Positions 37,667-46,322 of a stretch of 64,000 bases of DNA are shown here, one piece after another. Numbering within the stretch: position 1 is the first letter of the stretch; every line of letters begins with the position of its first letter. Under the pieces are notes generated by a model. The model did not search any database. It worked only from the letters and a program-made list of their open reading frames with translations, and was not told the origin of the DNA. The position numbers were made by a program, and so were the translations under genes. The stretch spans positions 146,314-210,313 of the forward strand of contig JAPLNI010000050.1 of assembly GCA_026692865.1 (NCBI GenBank), read 5' to 3'. This stretch comes from Planctomycetota bacterium. GTDB lineage: Bacteria; Planctomycetota; Planctomycetia; Pirellulales; Pirellulaceae.

Positions 37667-37954
37667 ATGCAGACAAACGACGCGGCTCGCGTGGATTACT
37701 GGAAGAGTCTTCTAAAAATCGAGGTTTCCGTATCCGTCCTTTTGGCCCAACGCACGATGCCCGTCGATCGAATCTTGACGATCACTCCTGGAATGATGCT
37801 ACAGTTCGATAAAAATTGCGATACGCCGATGAGCATAGAAATCGATGGCCAGCCCGTCGCGAACTGCGAAGTTGTCAAAGTCGGCGATCGGTTCGGCGTC
37901 AAAGTAATGGATGTGCTAGACAGGCCAGAGCATTGGATCCCGCTGATCAAGTAA
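37667..37954 (+). CDS. Stand-alone FliN/SpoA-domain protein
   Basis: 95 aa, essentially one SpoA (FliM/FliN C-terminal) domain: LLKIEVSVSVLLAQRTMPVD, ILTITPGMMLQFDK, and the final VANCEVVKVGDRFGVKVMDV. In flagella and type III secretion this fold builds the switch or C-ring. The usual FliN N-terminal extension is missing and no other flagellar gene lies in the window, so it could be FliN encoded apart from its operon or a repurposed SpoA protein. Flanked on both sides by dispersed repeats. Confidence 0.8.
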   Translation: MQTNDAARVDYWKSLLKIEVSVSVLLAQRTMPVDRILTITPGMMLQFDKNCDTPMSIEIDGQPVANCEVVKVGDRFGVKVMDVLDRPEHWIPLIK

Positions 37955-37969
37955 TGGATCAGCCTATCT

Positions 37970-38091
37970 AGCACAAGAATCTGGACGCGTAGCAGATGTC
38001 GTATGAAATCTGAAGGCCTCCCTGACCTATTACTATTCCCAGAGGCATCTGAATTCTAACGAATTCAGCTACGGTCTAGTCTGAGCAGACT
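37970..38091. repeat. Two-palindrome element (family 2, copy C)
   Basis: GCGTAGCAGATGTCGTATGA, then AAATCTGAAGG, and 60 bases later TGAATTCTAACGAATTCAGC. Both palindromes are kept with point changes. The left edge CTAGCACAAGAATCTGGAC resembles the inverted outer arm of copy B at 33411-33430. It fills the space between the FliN-like gene and the convergent NUDIX gene. Confidence 0.75.
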
Positions 38092-38096
38092 ACCTT

Positions 38097-38693
38097 CTAA
38101 TACAAATGCTCCAGGCACAACTGCGACCAAGTCTCCAGCGTTTCCTTCTGCGACTTGATTTCTTCAATCGGAAAGAAGCCCGCGTCGGCCAAGTCGGCTT
38201 CTCGAGATTTAGCATGACACGACCGCAGTTGCATCACATGTACGACTCCCAGGTGAACACGCCCAACTTCCGTGGTGTCGTCATAAATCAAACCAACGAT
38301 TCGATCATTGCGATCGCAATCCAGGGCAATTTCTTCTGTCAGTTCGCGTTCCATCCCTGTGCGATACCAGTCGTCACCAGTGGTGTCTTCGATTGAGATA
38401 TGCCCACCAATTCCAAGGCTACGTTTTGCATGAAGCCGCTTCTCCCCCGAACCACCACCACGCGTGTATTGAAACAATTTTGTACCTTCGACTGTTGTGC
38501 ATTCGAGTACGACGTAAGGAATCAACTGTTTGAAGCTCGGGTCGGTCTCGCATAGACTTCGAGCAATAAAAGATTGATGCTTGCGATTAAGAATCGACGG
38601 GAGGTAGCGATCAACGTTGGCTTGAAAGCCAGAGAATGGCCCGAGTTGGTCGAGCAACGACGCCGGAACGACTAGTACTTGCTCATCGGACAT
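38097..38693 (-). CDS. NUDIX-family hydrolase
   Basis: 198 aa. The NUDIX signature is GGHISIEDTTGDDWYRTGME, then RELTEEIAL: the metal-binding RExxEE is intact, though the segment before it is longer than the textbook GX5EX7 spacing. The first 80 residues, including an ECTTVEGTKLFQYTRGGGSG strand, form the rest of a predicted nucleotide-diphosphate pocket. Substrate unknown. Convergent with the FliN-like gene. Confidence 0.85.
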   Translation of the reverse strand: MSDEQVLVVPASLLDQLGPFSGFQANVDRYLPSILNRKHQSFIARSLCETDPSFKQLIPYVVLECTTVEGTKLFQYTRGGGSGEKRLHAKRSLGIGGHISIEDTTGDDWYRTGMERELTEEIALDCDRNDRIVGLIYDDTTEVGRVHLGVVHVMQLRSCHAKSREADLADAGFFPIEEIKSQKETLETWSQLCLEHLY

Positions 38694-38806
38694 GGTTGAA
38701 TTGAGCCCTGTTTCATCAATTAGAAAAATTGCTGGAAATGCAAACGCCGATATTCTGCCGAGATGCGCTTGCTTCGGTTTTTTATCTTAGACCATCGCAA
38801 ACACGC

Positions 38807-38832
38807 AACCCGTGGCTAAAGCCATCGGCTCA
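38807..38832 (-). repeat. Short GCTAGCC-type element (family 3), reverse orientation
   Basis: AACCCGTGGCTAAAGCCATC plus GGCTCA: the reverse complement of the family 3 element, with CTTTAG in place of CGCTAG. It sits 16 bases beyond the ferredoxin stop, in the 3' flank of the operon. Confidence 0.75.
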
Positions 38833-38847
38833 GTTGTTTTGCCAGAA

Positions 38848-39204
38848 CTATACCCATTCGACTGGGGCGGGTTCGATATCGTCCGCGACAGGCGAACCGC
38901 AGTCCTTGCGACCGCTACCTTCGAGCCGGCTGATAACGCGAACCTTCATGTCGTGCTGGCAGGCGATTTGGCAGCTTAACCGGATACCCGAGAGGCCTCG
39001 TGCTTGCAATATGTCACGCTCGGCTACTGTTTGTTCCGATGGCTCTCCGGAGACAAACTCTACACGGCAGGTCGTACAGCGTGCTTTTCCACCACACGCA
39101 TGCAGTTGATCGGTACCGACGTCTTCGCGAAGGACTTTGGTCAGTCGTTTTCCAGTGGGTACTTCCCACTGGCTATCGAGCCCTTCTACAGTGATGATAG
39201 GCAT
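38848..39204 (-). CDS. [2Fe-2S] ferredoxin
   Basis: About 118 aa. The [2Fe-2S] ligands are seen as C37, C43 and C46 (ACGGKARCTTCRVEF) and C78 or C82 (RLSCQIAC), the C-x5-C-x2-C...C layout of plant- or adrenodoxin-type ferredoxins. It accepts single electrons in the cytoplasm; the partner is unknown. The ATG at 39204 is 5 bases after the rpsI stop (39210), so it appears to be the third gene of the rplM-rpsI unit, an unusual companion for ribosomal proteins. A TTG at 39213 overlapping rpsI by 4 bases is an alternative start. Confidence 0.88.
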   Translation of the reverse strand: MPIITVEGLDSQWEVPTGKRLTKVLREDVGTDQLHACGGKARCTTCRVEFVSGEPSEQTVAERDILQARGLSGIRLSCQIACQHDMKVRVISRLEGSGRKDCGSPVADDIEPAPVEWV

Positions 39205-39209
39205 AGAAA

Positions 39210-39623
39210 TCAACGCTTGCTGAATTGAACGCCACGACGAGCACCACGCAAACCGTATTTCTTACGTTCTTTCATTCGCGAATCGCGAGTCAAGAATCCG
39301 TCCGCTCGTAATGGAGCGAAATGCTCTTCACTCATTCCGCACAGGGCTCGAGCAAGTCCCATACGAACCGCACCCGCTTGGCCAATTGTTCCGCCACCGG
39401 AAACATTCACAGCCACATCAACCAAATCGCGTTGACCAACGTGATTCAACGTTTGCAAAACAGCCTGCTGTTCTGCTTCGTTGACGAAGTAAGCCAAGAA
39501 ATCTTTTCCGTTGACAACAATCTTGCCAGTGCCTGGTTTGATTCGAACTCTCGCAACGCTCGACTTGCGTCGACCCGTGCCAAGAAGTTCTCCGGTAATA
39601 TTGTCTTTCTTGAAGGCTACCAT
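39210..39623 (-). CDS. rpsI: Ribosomal protein S9 (uS9)
   Basis: 137 aa. Signatures: [20 protein letters not shown] near the N-terminus, the [19 protein letters not shown] block, and the basic tail [17 protein letters not shown] reaching toward the tRNA site of the 30S subunit. Downstream of rplM in the conserved L13-S9 order with an 80-base gap. Confidence 0.97.
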   Translation of the reverse strand: MVAFKKDNITGELLGTGRRKSSVARVRIKPGTGKIVVNGKDFLAYFVNEAEQQAVLQTLNHVGQRDLVDVAVNVSGGGTIGQAGAVRMGLARALCGMSEEHFAPLRADGFLTRDSRMKERKKYGLRGARRGVQFSKR

Positions 39624-39703
39624 GTGCGTAACTGCCAGTGCGATATTCTAAGGAAATGATTGGTTGCGGATTGTCGAGTCGGCGAAAAAACGCCTACCGG
39701 AAA

Positions 39704-40162
39704 CTACTCTTTGGTCTTCTTGTTGCCGAGGTCCAAAGCGATCGGTTGTTGTGCTTGGTGCGGGTGATCTGGACCTGCGTAGCACTTCAATTTGTCCAAC
39801 ATGTATCGAGCGAGTGGATTCTTTGGCAACATTCGCTTCACGGCCATGACAACCAAATCGGTTGGCTTTCGCTCTAATCGATCTGCGTAGCTCTCGAGCT
39901 TTTGGCGGGTGTAACCGTTGTACCAAGCGTAATGTCGAACTTGGAGCTTGTTGCCGCTCATCACTACCTTCTCGGCATTAATAACGATAACGAACTCGCC
40001 AGTGTCAACGTGAGCGGTGTACTGTGGGCGATGTTTGCCCATCAAAATAACTGCGATTTCGCTTGCGAGACGACCTAGCGTCTTGCCAGAGGCATCCACA
40101 ATGTACCACTTTTGATCGACTTCACCTTTTTTGGCGACGTATGTTCGTTGGATTGCCAACAT
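39704..40162 (-). CDS. rplM: Ribosomal protein L13 (uL13)
   Basis: About 152 aa from the ATG at 40162, which is preceded by an AGGAG ribosome site; an earlier in-frame start adding 24 residues has no family support. Motifs: QKWYIVDASGKTLGRLASEI, LMGKHRPQYTAHVDTG and MLPKNPLARYMLDKLKCYAG. L13 is an early 50S assembly protein. First gene of the rplM-rpsI-ferredoxin unit; its promoter should lie within 40163-40436, but I see no clear motif. Confidence 0.96.
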   Translation of the reverse strand: MLAIQRTYVAKKGEVDQKWYIVDASGKTLGRLASEIAVILMGKHRPQYTAHVDTGEFVIVINAEKVVMSGNKLQVRHYAWYNGYTRQKLESYADRLERKPTDLVVMAVKRMLPKNPLARYMLDKLKCYAGPDHPHQAQQPIALDLGNKKTKE

Positions 40163-40436
40163 GGCAACAAATCTCCTGGGGAGGGGCAAAGCCCGAAAAA
40201 CATTGGAATTTCTTCGACAAACCGTCGAATCCAATCGTGGAAAGGACCTGCTGTGGACCTTCCGGATATTGGAACGCAGAGTTTTAGTGATATTTCAAGC
40301 GGCTGGCAAGGCTTAATTTCAATGGAAACGAGCAGTGTAGTGGTTGGTTAAAGAGTTGGACACTGAATAGGCGGAAGGCAAAATCAGAAAAATGGTGGGA
40401 GCTACAGATTTCGGCTAACATCTCAGGCTCAATTTC

Positions 40437-41489
40437 TTACTTCTGTGGGCTTGTGTGCTCGAAAATCATGCCTGGTTCGACTGAACGGAATCCGAGGCGT
40501 TGTAGGACGCTGATGCTTTGCTGTTGGTCGGAGGACGCGACGGTGCGAACGGTCGTGAATCGCTCCAGCTGCAATTGTCGCATGGTCTCAGAGAGTAAGT
40601 AGACGCGCCGATCGTTGGCCTCCGTCTTTTCCCGCGATTGATGGTCGCGGGACATCGGGGGTGCTTGGGAGACTGTCGACTCTGCAGCGTTCATCTCTTG
40701 CTGTATTCCGGCAGCTAAAGGCATCAGCCAAAGTCTTGCGATATGGCTTCTCAACCCCGAGATGGCTGGGTCTGTGTACCAAAGCGACGCTTCTTCGATA
40801 AAGTTGGATTGCATCCTCGAGAATAGTTGAAAGCTAATTTGCTCTGTATGCCCCATCGTGACTGCATGCCACCAATTTGAATCGGCATCATCAAGTACTT
40901 TTCCAACCGAGGCCGTTCGTTTTACAGCAATTTGTCCGCGATCCATGGGGGCACGAAACGAGTCGAGCTCCAACTCCCAGACCTCGGTGGGGCGAATCGG
41001 ATGGAATCCACCGGCAATCAGCCAATGTTGCAAACGGGAATCACGAGCGGGAACCCCCATCAATGCATCTCCAGGGGCGATGCCAATGTAAAAGGCGTTT
41101 CGCCATTCCGCTCCGATCGAGATAACACTTTGGCAGCCCACCGCGTCGAATCGCTTCATGGCCTCGCTCAATAGTAAGTCGGAAGCGATTTCTTCGTTTG
41201 CATTAGGTGCGATATAAAATGCGGCGAGTATCCCCGCTCGAGGATCGGGTGCGTCGTAAGCTGCATTCGCCCCGTAGGCGACATGAGCAAACCCGATAGG
41301 TCGCTCGTCGTCTTCGATAATCAGAAGGTCATCGGGTACAAAGAACGGCTTAGAAAGAACACACGATTCGAAGTGGACGGGCCGGACGCGATGCGGCCAA
41401 TTCATCGCCTCGTGATGGAGATTCCAGATCCTGGCCAGATCAGGCGTATCGGTATTGCAGTAGGGGCGAATCAAGTACGGCACAAGCAA
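40437..41489 (-). CDS. GNAT-family N-acetyltransferase-like protein
   Basis: 350 aa, starting one base after the histidine kinase stop, so translationally linked to it. The N-terminal half has GNAT features: YLIRPYCNTDTPDLARIW, ERPIGFAHVAYG and GILAAFYIAP. A second, weaker GNAT-like half follows, ending FTTVRTVASSDQQQSISVLQ then RLGF, the typical last helix and strand of GNAT domains. A double-GNAT protein is therefore likely. Substrate unknown; the link to the kinase suggests a regulated modification. Confidence 0.7.
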   Translation of the reverse strand: MLVPYLIRPYCNTDTPDLARIWNLHHEAMNWPHRVRPVHFESCVLSKPFFVPDDLLIIEDDERPIGFAHVAYGANAAYDAPDPRAGILAAFYIAPNANEEIASDLLLSEAMKRFDAVGCQSVISIGAEWRNAFYIGIAPGDALMGVPARDSRLQHWLIAGGFHPIRPTEVWELELDSFRAPMDRGQIAVKRTASVGKVLDDADSNWWHAVTMGHTEQISFQLFSRMQSNFIEEASLWYTDPAISGLRSHIARLWLMPLAAGIQQEMNAAESTVSQAPPMSRDHQSREKTEANDRRVYLLSETMRQLQLERFTTVRTVASSDQQQSISVLQRLGFRSVEPGMIFEHTSPQK

Positions 41490-42458
41490 CTAGCCTTTGA
41501 ACGATTCACGGACTTTTTTTTGATTCCGCATACGATGATCCTTCGAGTCTTTGCTTGCACGACGATACCAAGGAAGTCGGATTTCAAGGCTGCATCCTTG
41601 GCCAGGTTTCGAGTCAATCCAGACTCGGCCGCGATGCCCTTCGACGATGCGTTGAAGCTTCGACAACCCAATGCCTAAGCCTCGTCCCGCCTCACGACCG
41701 CTGTAGTATACATCCCACGCGAGTCGCTGTGCATCCGGTGAAAGGCCCGGCCCATTATCAAGAATCGCGATTCGGATTTCCTGCGACTCGAATCCGTTGT
41801 TGTCTGTCGCAGCATCATTTGTAGCGTCAACGCGCTCGGCAACGATTTCTATCGCGTCCCCGCTTTGGCAAGCATCGATTGCATTGCGCAAGCCAGTCAC
41901 AAGAGCTTCGGACATGGCTCCCCAATCCGCTTGGCACCATAGCGAATCGTCGTCGATGTGGTTGATCCATTCTAGATTTCGGTCGGCCATGCGATCGGTA
42001 AGGCATGAAAACCAAGTATTCAGCGGCTTTCTCAGATCCAGTGGTTGCAATCGGAGCGGCGGTCGTTGGATCGCAAGCATCATTTCAGCCAGCATCTCGT
42101 ACGCACGCATCGAAGAATCAATAATTGTGCGAAGCGATTTCTGGTGTCGCGGATCTTTAACTTCTCGAAGAAGCAAATCAGCGCGACCCGTGATGTTGGC
42201 CAGCGGATTATTGATCTCGTGAGTAAGCCCGTAGGCGAACTGAGCGAACCTGCGGCGCTGGGCCTGGTCGTTTGCTTCTGCCATTCGGCTCTGGCTGACG
42301 AAATTCTGAATCAGCAGATGCATCGACGCCCGGAGAGAATCTCGGGTTGAATCGCGGAGCCCAGAAAACTCGATGTCGTTCAACTCGAGCTTATGAAGTA
42401 TGGCTTGCAATGAATCGAGCGACAGGGCGTTGGAAGTTGGTTCCTGGTCGTGATTCAT
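41490..42458 (-). CDS. Cytoplasmic sensor histidine kinase
   Basis: About 322 aa from the ATG at 42458. The phospho-acceptor is H80 in AYGLTHEINNPLANITGRAD, and the ATPase part has an N box (GLRNAIDACQSGD), DNGPGLS and a G box GRGLGIGLSKLQ. No membrane segment or sensor domain is visible; the N-terminal ~70 residues are helical, so it probably senses through a partner. Same strand as the HTH-receiver gene upstream (separated by a family 2 repeat) and directly fused in transcription to the GNAT gene. Confidence 0.9.
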   Translation of the reverse strand: MNHDQEPTSNALSLDSLQAILHKLELNDIEFSGLRDSTRDSLRASMHLLIQNFVSQSRMAEANDQAQRRRFAQFAYGLTHEINNPLANITGRADLLLREVKDPRHQKSLRTIIDSSMRAYEMLAEMMLAIQRPPLRLQPLDLRKPLNTWFSCLTDRMADRNLEWINHIDDDSLWCQADWGAMSEALVTGLRNAIDACQSGDAIEIVAERVDATNDAATDNNGFESQEIRIAILDNGPGLSPDAQRLAWDVYYSGREAGRGLGIGLSKLQRIVEGHRGRVWIDSKPGQGCSLEIRLPWYRRASKDSKDHRMRNQKKVRESFKG

Positions 42459-42555
42459 GGCGTTACTGGCCTGGACTATTGAAAATGCGGTTCCCCCGCC
42501 GTAGCCAACTGGCACTTCTAAATCGTCTTCTCGCAAGCCGTGGGCTTTCCAAAAC

Positions 42556-42667
42556 TCAGTTCAGATTGGATTTTTTCAGTAGCTGAATTCGTAAGAATTC
42601 AGACGTCCGTGATTAGTGCCAGAAAATGAATAGAGTCAGCAGATGTCTTACGACATCTGCTACGGGT
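42556..42667 (-). repeat. Two-palindrome element (family 2, copy D), reverse orientation
   Basis: Read on the minus strand it has GTAGCAGATGTCGTAAGACA, TCTG and then, about 40 bases on, GAATTCTTACGAATTC flanked by TGAATTC/GAATTCA. Both hairpins are perfect here. It separates the histidine kinase gene from the response-regulator gene. Confidence 0.85.
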
Positions 42668-42684
42668 AACCATTCTGTGGGAAC

Positions 42685-43275
42685 TTAGATTGCGACGGGG
42701 CGATCGATTTCCAAGAGTTCGCAGACTCGGTCGAGTAACTTGTCGGTAGTGAACGGCTTCTGCATAAAGTCGTTGGCACCAGCAGCGCGAAGATCGTTGA
42801 TGCGATCCATCTCGACCATACCTGAGATGCAAAGAATCTTGACGATGTCCATCGTGCGGTCCGATCGAACACGTTGGCAAACTTCGCGACCGTTAATATC
42901 TGGTAGCATAACGTCCAAGACGACCAAGTCAGGTCGGAATTCTTTGACTTGCATGCCAGCATCAAAGCCGTTGTTGGCTGTTCGGATTTCAAAGCGTCCG
43001 TCTCTCGCAAAGCAATCGACCAATAGATCTACCAGATCCTGATCATCGTCAACCAAGAGGAGCTTCTTCTTGCCGCTTTCGAGGGCGTCAGTCGGAATAC
43101 CGTTGTCCTTCATGAATACGAACAACTGATCTCTAGGAATTCTTCGGAAGCGACTACCCGGGACGCGGAATCCCTTGAGCGTTCCATTGTCAAAGCAGCG
43201 AATGATCGTTTGCTGACTGACTTTGCAAATTTTGGCGGCTTCGCCAGTAGTAAAAACGGTTTTATTGTTGGACAT
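42685..43275 (-). CDS. Response regulator with N-terminal excisionase/MerR-type helix-turn-helix
   Basis: 196 aa. Residues 8-56 form a HTH of the excisionase (HTH_17) type: FTTGEAAKICKVSQQTIIRC, then GTLKGFRVPGSRFRRIP. Residues 71-190 form a receiver with acidic D76-D78 (LLLVDDDQD), phospho-acceptor D121 (LVVLDVMLPD) and the conserved lysine in FMQKPFTTD. The DNA-binding domain precedes the receiver, the reverse of the usual order. Probably partnered with the kinase at 41490-42458 and acting as a DNA-binding switch. Confidence 0.9.
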   Translation of the reverse strand: MSNNKTVFTTGEAAKICKVSQQTIIRCFDNGTLKGFRVPGSRFRRIPRDQLFVFMKDNGIPTDALESGKKKLLLVDDDQDLVDLLVDCFARDGRFEIRTANNGFDAGMQVKEFRPDLVVLDVMLPDINGREVCQRVRSDRTMDIVKILCISGMVEMDRINDLRAAGANDFMQKPFTTDKLLDRVCELLEIDRPVAI

Positions 43276-43655
43276 CGCTTCGAACCCAATCCTTGTTTTT
43301 CGGGCCTATCTTACCGGCCTTGTATAGCGGCTGTTCTGTGCAAACTTCCCTTCGTCCATTTCCTCTATGGAATCGACTTTGGAAAAGCTCACCCTGGGAC
43401 AATTCGCATACCGTGCGAATCTACCGGACCGGTATATTCTGTGGTGCCCACCGCACCCTCCAGGCTTACCCGGCTTTCCATGTTGGCGAGAATAGCGTTC
43501 TGGGTAAGATCAGGTCAAGGTTGATAAAACAATTTACGTTCGATCATTCCAAAGAGTTCAAAAGGTGATGAAAACCGAAGGAACCATGGGTCAATCGTGT
43601 CGTGAACCGGGCCACGAACCGTGTCGCTTGAAAAGAACGACCCGTAGGGCTTTCT

Positions 43656-43981
43656 CCGTATTTCGTACTCGTGCTTAGGCGCAAGTTTTGAAGTTGCACA
43701 TTTAGCCCCGACAGGAGCGACAGCCTTTTGCCGGGGACGCAAGTCCCCGGTTTTGTTACATAACACGTTCCGAGCCCCGAAGGGGCGACAGCAATATGTC
43801 GCTGTCACCCCTTTGGGTCTAGAAACTCAACTTAAACAATCTGCCGGGGACTTTAGTCCCCGGCAGGAAGCTATCGTGCCTTCGGCACTAAAAAGTGTGC
43901 AACTTCAAAAGGCGTAAGCCGGTACTCGTACTCGTACTCGAATCGAGTTCAAACCGATCGAGCACGAGCACGAAAATGCGG
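43656..43981. repeat. TACTCG-type hairpin element split by an insertion (family 1, copy 2)
   Basis: The left arm CCGTATTTCGTACTCGTGCT (43656-43675) can pair with AGCACGAGCACGAAAATGCG (43961-43980) over most of its length. Next to the right arm lies a run of TACTCG units (43923-43940). Between the arms sits the 225-bp unit 43686-43910. The simplest reading is an older TACTCG hairpin, like those at 1627 and 57604, opened by a later insertion. Confidence 0.65.
43686..43910. mobile_element. 225-bp MITE-like element with 15-bp TIRs and 8-bp flanking direct repeats
   Basis: The ends are perfect inverted repeats: TTTTGAAGTTGCACA (43686-43700) and TGTGCAACTTCAAAA (43896-43910). They are flanked directly by GGCGCAAG (43678-43685) and GGCGTAAG (43911-43918), an 8-bp direct repeat with one mismatch, as expected from target-site duplication. 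There is no reading frame inside. Instead it is packed with palindromes: CCGGGGACGCAAGTCCCCGG, GCCCCGAAGGGGC, GCCGGGGACTTTAGTCCCCG plus GC, and GTGCCTTCGGCAC. Any transposase would act in trans. Confidence 0.75.
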
Positions 43982-44012
43982 AAATACTGGCTTGCTAAGC
44001 AAACCGTTCTCT

Positions 44013-45521
44013 TTAAGCCAGCGGTAGAAGAACCGACGCGATCAAAGTTACGATCAATCCACTGAATGCGATTGCCGTAGAGAGAATAGTCCACGACTGA
44101 AGCGTTTCTTTTTGAGTCATCCCGCTTAATCGGCTCACGACCCAAAAGCCGCTATCGTTCATCCACGAACAAGCGGACGCTCCGAATCCGATCGCAAGAT
44201 AGATGTATAGGGTGCTGTAGCCCAACTCCATGGACGTAAGCATCGGAGCGATCATCGAAGCTGTTGTAAGCATCGAAACAGTGGCGCTTCCTTGTGCGAT
44301 TCGAATGACCAGCGCGACGACAAACGACAAGACGATTAAGTTGATCGACTGCCCTTCTGCAGCGGTCTTCACTGCATCTCCGACTCTTGCCGCTCGAAGC
44401 ATTCCGCCAAAAGCGCCCCCTGCACTGGTGATCAAGATGATCATCCCTGCTGTCTCCAGCGGGGGACCAATCAGCGATTCCAGTTTCTCCTTGCCAAAAC
44501 CACGTTCCTTAGCAAGCACCCAGATGGCGACTGCTGCTCCGAGAAGCAGCGCAATATTTTTGTGTCCGACAAAATCAACCACGCTGCGAATCGAATTGAA
44601 TCCACCTTCTCCACCGAAGGCTTGATACAGCGAAATGCACCACGCAGCGCGACGATCCTCTGGCCCCGTCGCACCATCGGAAATAACACGAAACAGCGAC
44701 GACAATCCGATCAACAAAATCGGTAGCAGGACCGGCATAATGGACCAGAAGAAGCTCGGCAATTCGGATTCGGGCTTTTGTGATCGCTCGTCGTTAAACG
44801 AAGTATCTCGCAGCGGAATCACCGTCCACGAATTCAAAAGCACACATACCCCGTAGCAAATTGCCGCTGGTAGCAAGCCTCCCAGTAGTCCCGCAATGAG
44901 CGAAAGACCGATATCGATTTGGAGCGTATCGACCATCGCAATCGGGCCCGGATGCGGAATCGTAAGTGCATGTGTGATCATCCCGCCGCAGCATATGCAC
45001 ATCAAATACAGCAGATAATCCTTGCCCGTTCGAACGCGAAGTGCTTTCGCAAGAGGCACCATCAGCATAAACATGGTGTCAAAGAAGATGGGAATGCTGA
45101 GAATGTAGGTCGACCAGAGCAGCGCCCAACCGGCCCGCTTCTCACCAAAGACTTTCAAGAATCGACGTACTACTTTGTCAGCGGCACCGCTTTCCATCAG
45201 ACACATACCGATCACCGAGGCTAGTGCGATCGAGATAGCAATATCGCGAGCTGTATCGCCTAGGCCTTTTGCAATCAGCTCAACAACCCCGACCCAGTGC
45301 GTGTAGACAACTTCCTTTCCGTCCTTGCCCACGACAACCCACGAGTCACGGCTCGCCAGCATTCCTGCGACAAGCGAGGCGAGCAGCAACGCAACAAACG
45401 CGTGCAATCGCATCCAGCTAATCGCTGCAATAATGAATAGAACGCTTACGGCAAGCACCACAAAGGGCCACCACCAAGCGGAAGTCATGGAATCAAACGA
45501 TAGAGAGGAGAGTATATTCAT
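44013..45521 (-). CDS. GntP-family gluconate/organic acid:proton symporter
   Basis: About 502 aa from the ATG at 45521, with 12 or so hydrophobic spans across its length. GntP-family motifs: LIAKGLGDTARDIAISIALA, CLMESGAADKVVRRFLKVFG, FFDTMFMLMVPLAKALR, IPHPGPIAMVDTLQIDIG and WMNDSGFWVVSRLSGMTQKE. The family imports gluconate, fructuronate or other hydroxy acids through the inner membrane. A 92-residue upstream extension of the frame would overlap the divergent rph and is rejected. No sugar-acid kinase is adjacent, so the substrate is open. Confidence 0.9.
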   Translation of the reverse strand: MNILSSLSFDSMTSAWWWPFVVLAVSVLFIIAAISWMRLHAFVALLLASLVAGMLASRDSWVVVGKDGKEVVYTHWVGVVELIAKGLGDTARDIAISIALASVIGMCLMESGAADKVVRRFLKVFGEKRAGWALLWSTYILSIPIFFDTMFMLMVPLAKALRVRTGKDYLLYLMCICCGGMITHALTIPHPGPIAMVDTLQIDIGLSLIAGLLGGLLPAAICYGVCVLLNSWTVIPLRDTSFNDERSQKPESELPSFFWSIMPVLLPILLIGLSSLFRVISDGATGPEDRRAAWCISLYQAFGGEGGFNSIRSVVDFVGHKNIALLLGAAVAIWVLAKERGFGKEKLESLIGPPLETAGMIILITSAGGAFGGMLRAARVGDAVKTAAEGQSINLIVLSFVVALVIRIAQGSATVSMLTTASMIAPMLTSMELGYSTLYIYLAIGFGASACSWMNDSGFWVVSRLSGMTQKETLQSWTILSTAIAFSGLIVTLIASVLLPLA

Positions 45522-45602
45522 GATCCGCATATGATAATCATTTTCGCACCGTCGCATGTGGCTCCATTCGCATTTACTCTTGCTCAGATTCTTGATCCAG
45601 TT

Positions 45603-46319
45603 ATGTTTGCGACCATGCAAACTATTAGACCAATCAAAATCCAGCGTAACTTCACAAAGCACTCGGCAGGAAGCGTTCTCTATCAATGCGGAGACACCGT
45701 AGTCCTCTGCACGGCGAGCGTCGAATCCCGAGTTCCAGACTGGCTTGCTGGAAAAGGGCGCGGATGGATCACGGCGGAGTACAACATGCTTCCGCACAGC
45801 ACTTCGCCTCGCAAAAGCCGAGAGCGAGCCGGTAAAGTCGATGGCCGTACCACCGAGATTCAGCGGCTTATCGGTCGCTCATTGCGTGCAACAGCCGACC
45901 TGAAGCTCTTAGGCGAGCGATCAATCTCGATCGACTGCGATGTCTTGCAAGCCGACGGTGGAACTCGAACAGCCAGCATCACCGGCGGATTTATCGCGTT
46001 GATCGATGCTCTTCATGCCGAGTTCCATTCGGTGCCGCGCGAGCTTTACCCGCTCTCAGACAGTGTCGCAGCCATCAGTGTCGGGATCGTCGATGGTGCA
46101 ATAACACTCGACCTGGACTATCAGCGCGATGTAGCCGCAGATGTCGATATGAATGTGGTGATGACTGGCAAAGGTCGATTCATCGAAATCCAAGGAACCG
46201 GCGAAGAAGCCACTTTTGACGATGATCAACTAACCAGCATGATCGCCCTTGCAAGAAAAGGTATCGCGCAGCTAAGACTTGAACAACAAAAGGCACTCGG
46301 AGACGCGTGGCCGTTTTAG
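45603..46319 (+). CDS. rph: Ribonuclease PH
   Basis: Phosphorolytic 3' exoribonuclease that trims tRNA ends. Family sequence throughout: NFTKHSAGSVLYQCGDTVVL, GRGWITAEYNMLPHSTSPRK, GRTTEIQRLIGRSLRA, ISIDCDVLQADGGTRTASIT and the C-terminal EIQGTGEEATFDDDQLTSM. About 238 aa. The ATGs at 45603 and 45615 both fit; earlier in-frame starts reach into the gntP promoter region and are not supported. The stop is 3 bases before the convergent gene's stop. Confidence 0.95.
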   Translation: MFATMQTIRPIKIQRNFTKHSAGSVLYQCGDTVVLCTASVESRVPDWLAGKGRGWITAEYNMLPHSTSPRKSRERAGKVDGRTTEIQRLIGRSLRATADLKLLGERSISIDCDVLQADGGTRTASITGGFIALIDALHAEFHSVPRELYPLSDSVAAISVGIVDGAITLDLDYQRDVAADVDMNVVMTGKGRFIEIQGTGEEATFDDDQLTSMIALARKGIAQLRLEQQKALGDAWPF

Positions 46320-46322
46320 TTG

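Larger units (their letters stand above)
43276..44012. other. Gene-free spacer holding nested repeats
   Basis: 737 bases between the response regulator and gntP. The left part (43276-43650) has no gene or recognised motif apart from the expected regulator promoter. The right part is a TACTCG hairpin and an embedded MITE-like unit, described separately. Confidence 0.6.

Noticed and set aside
45522..45797. N-terminal extension of the GntP symporter
   Set aside because: It would overlap the start of the divergent rph, has no hydrophobic or family-like sequence, and good ATGs exist at 45521 and 45530.
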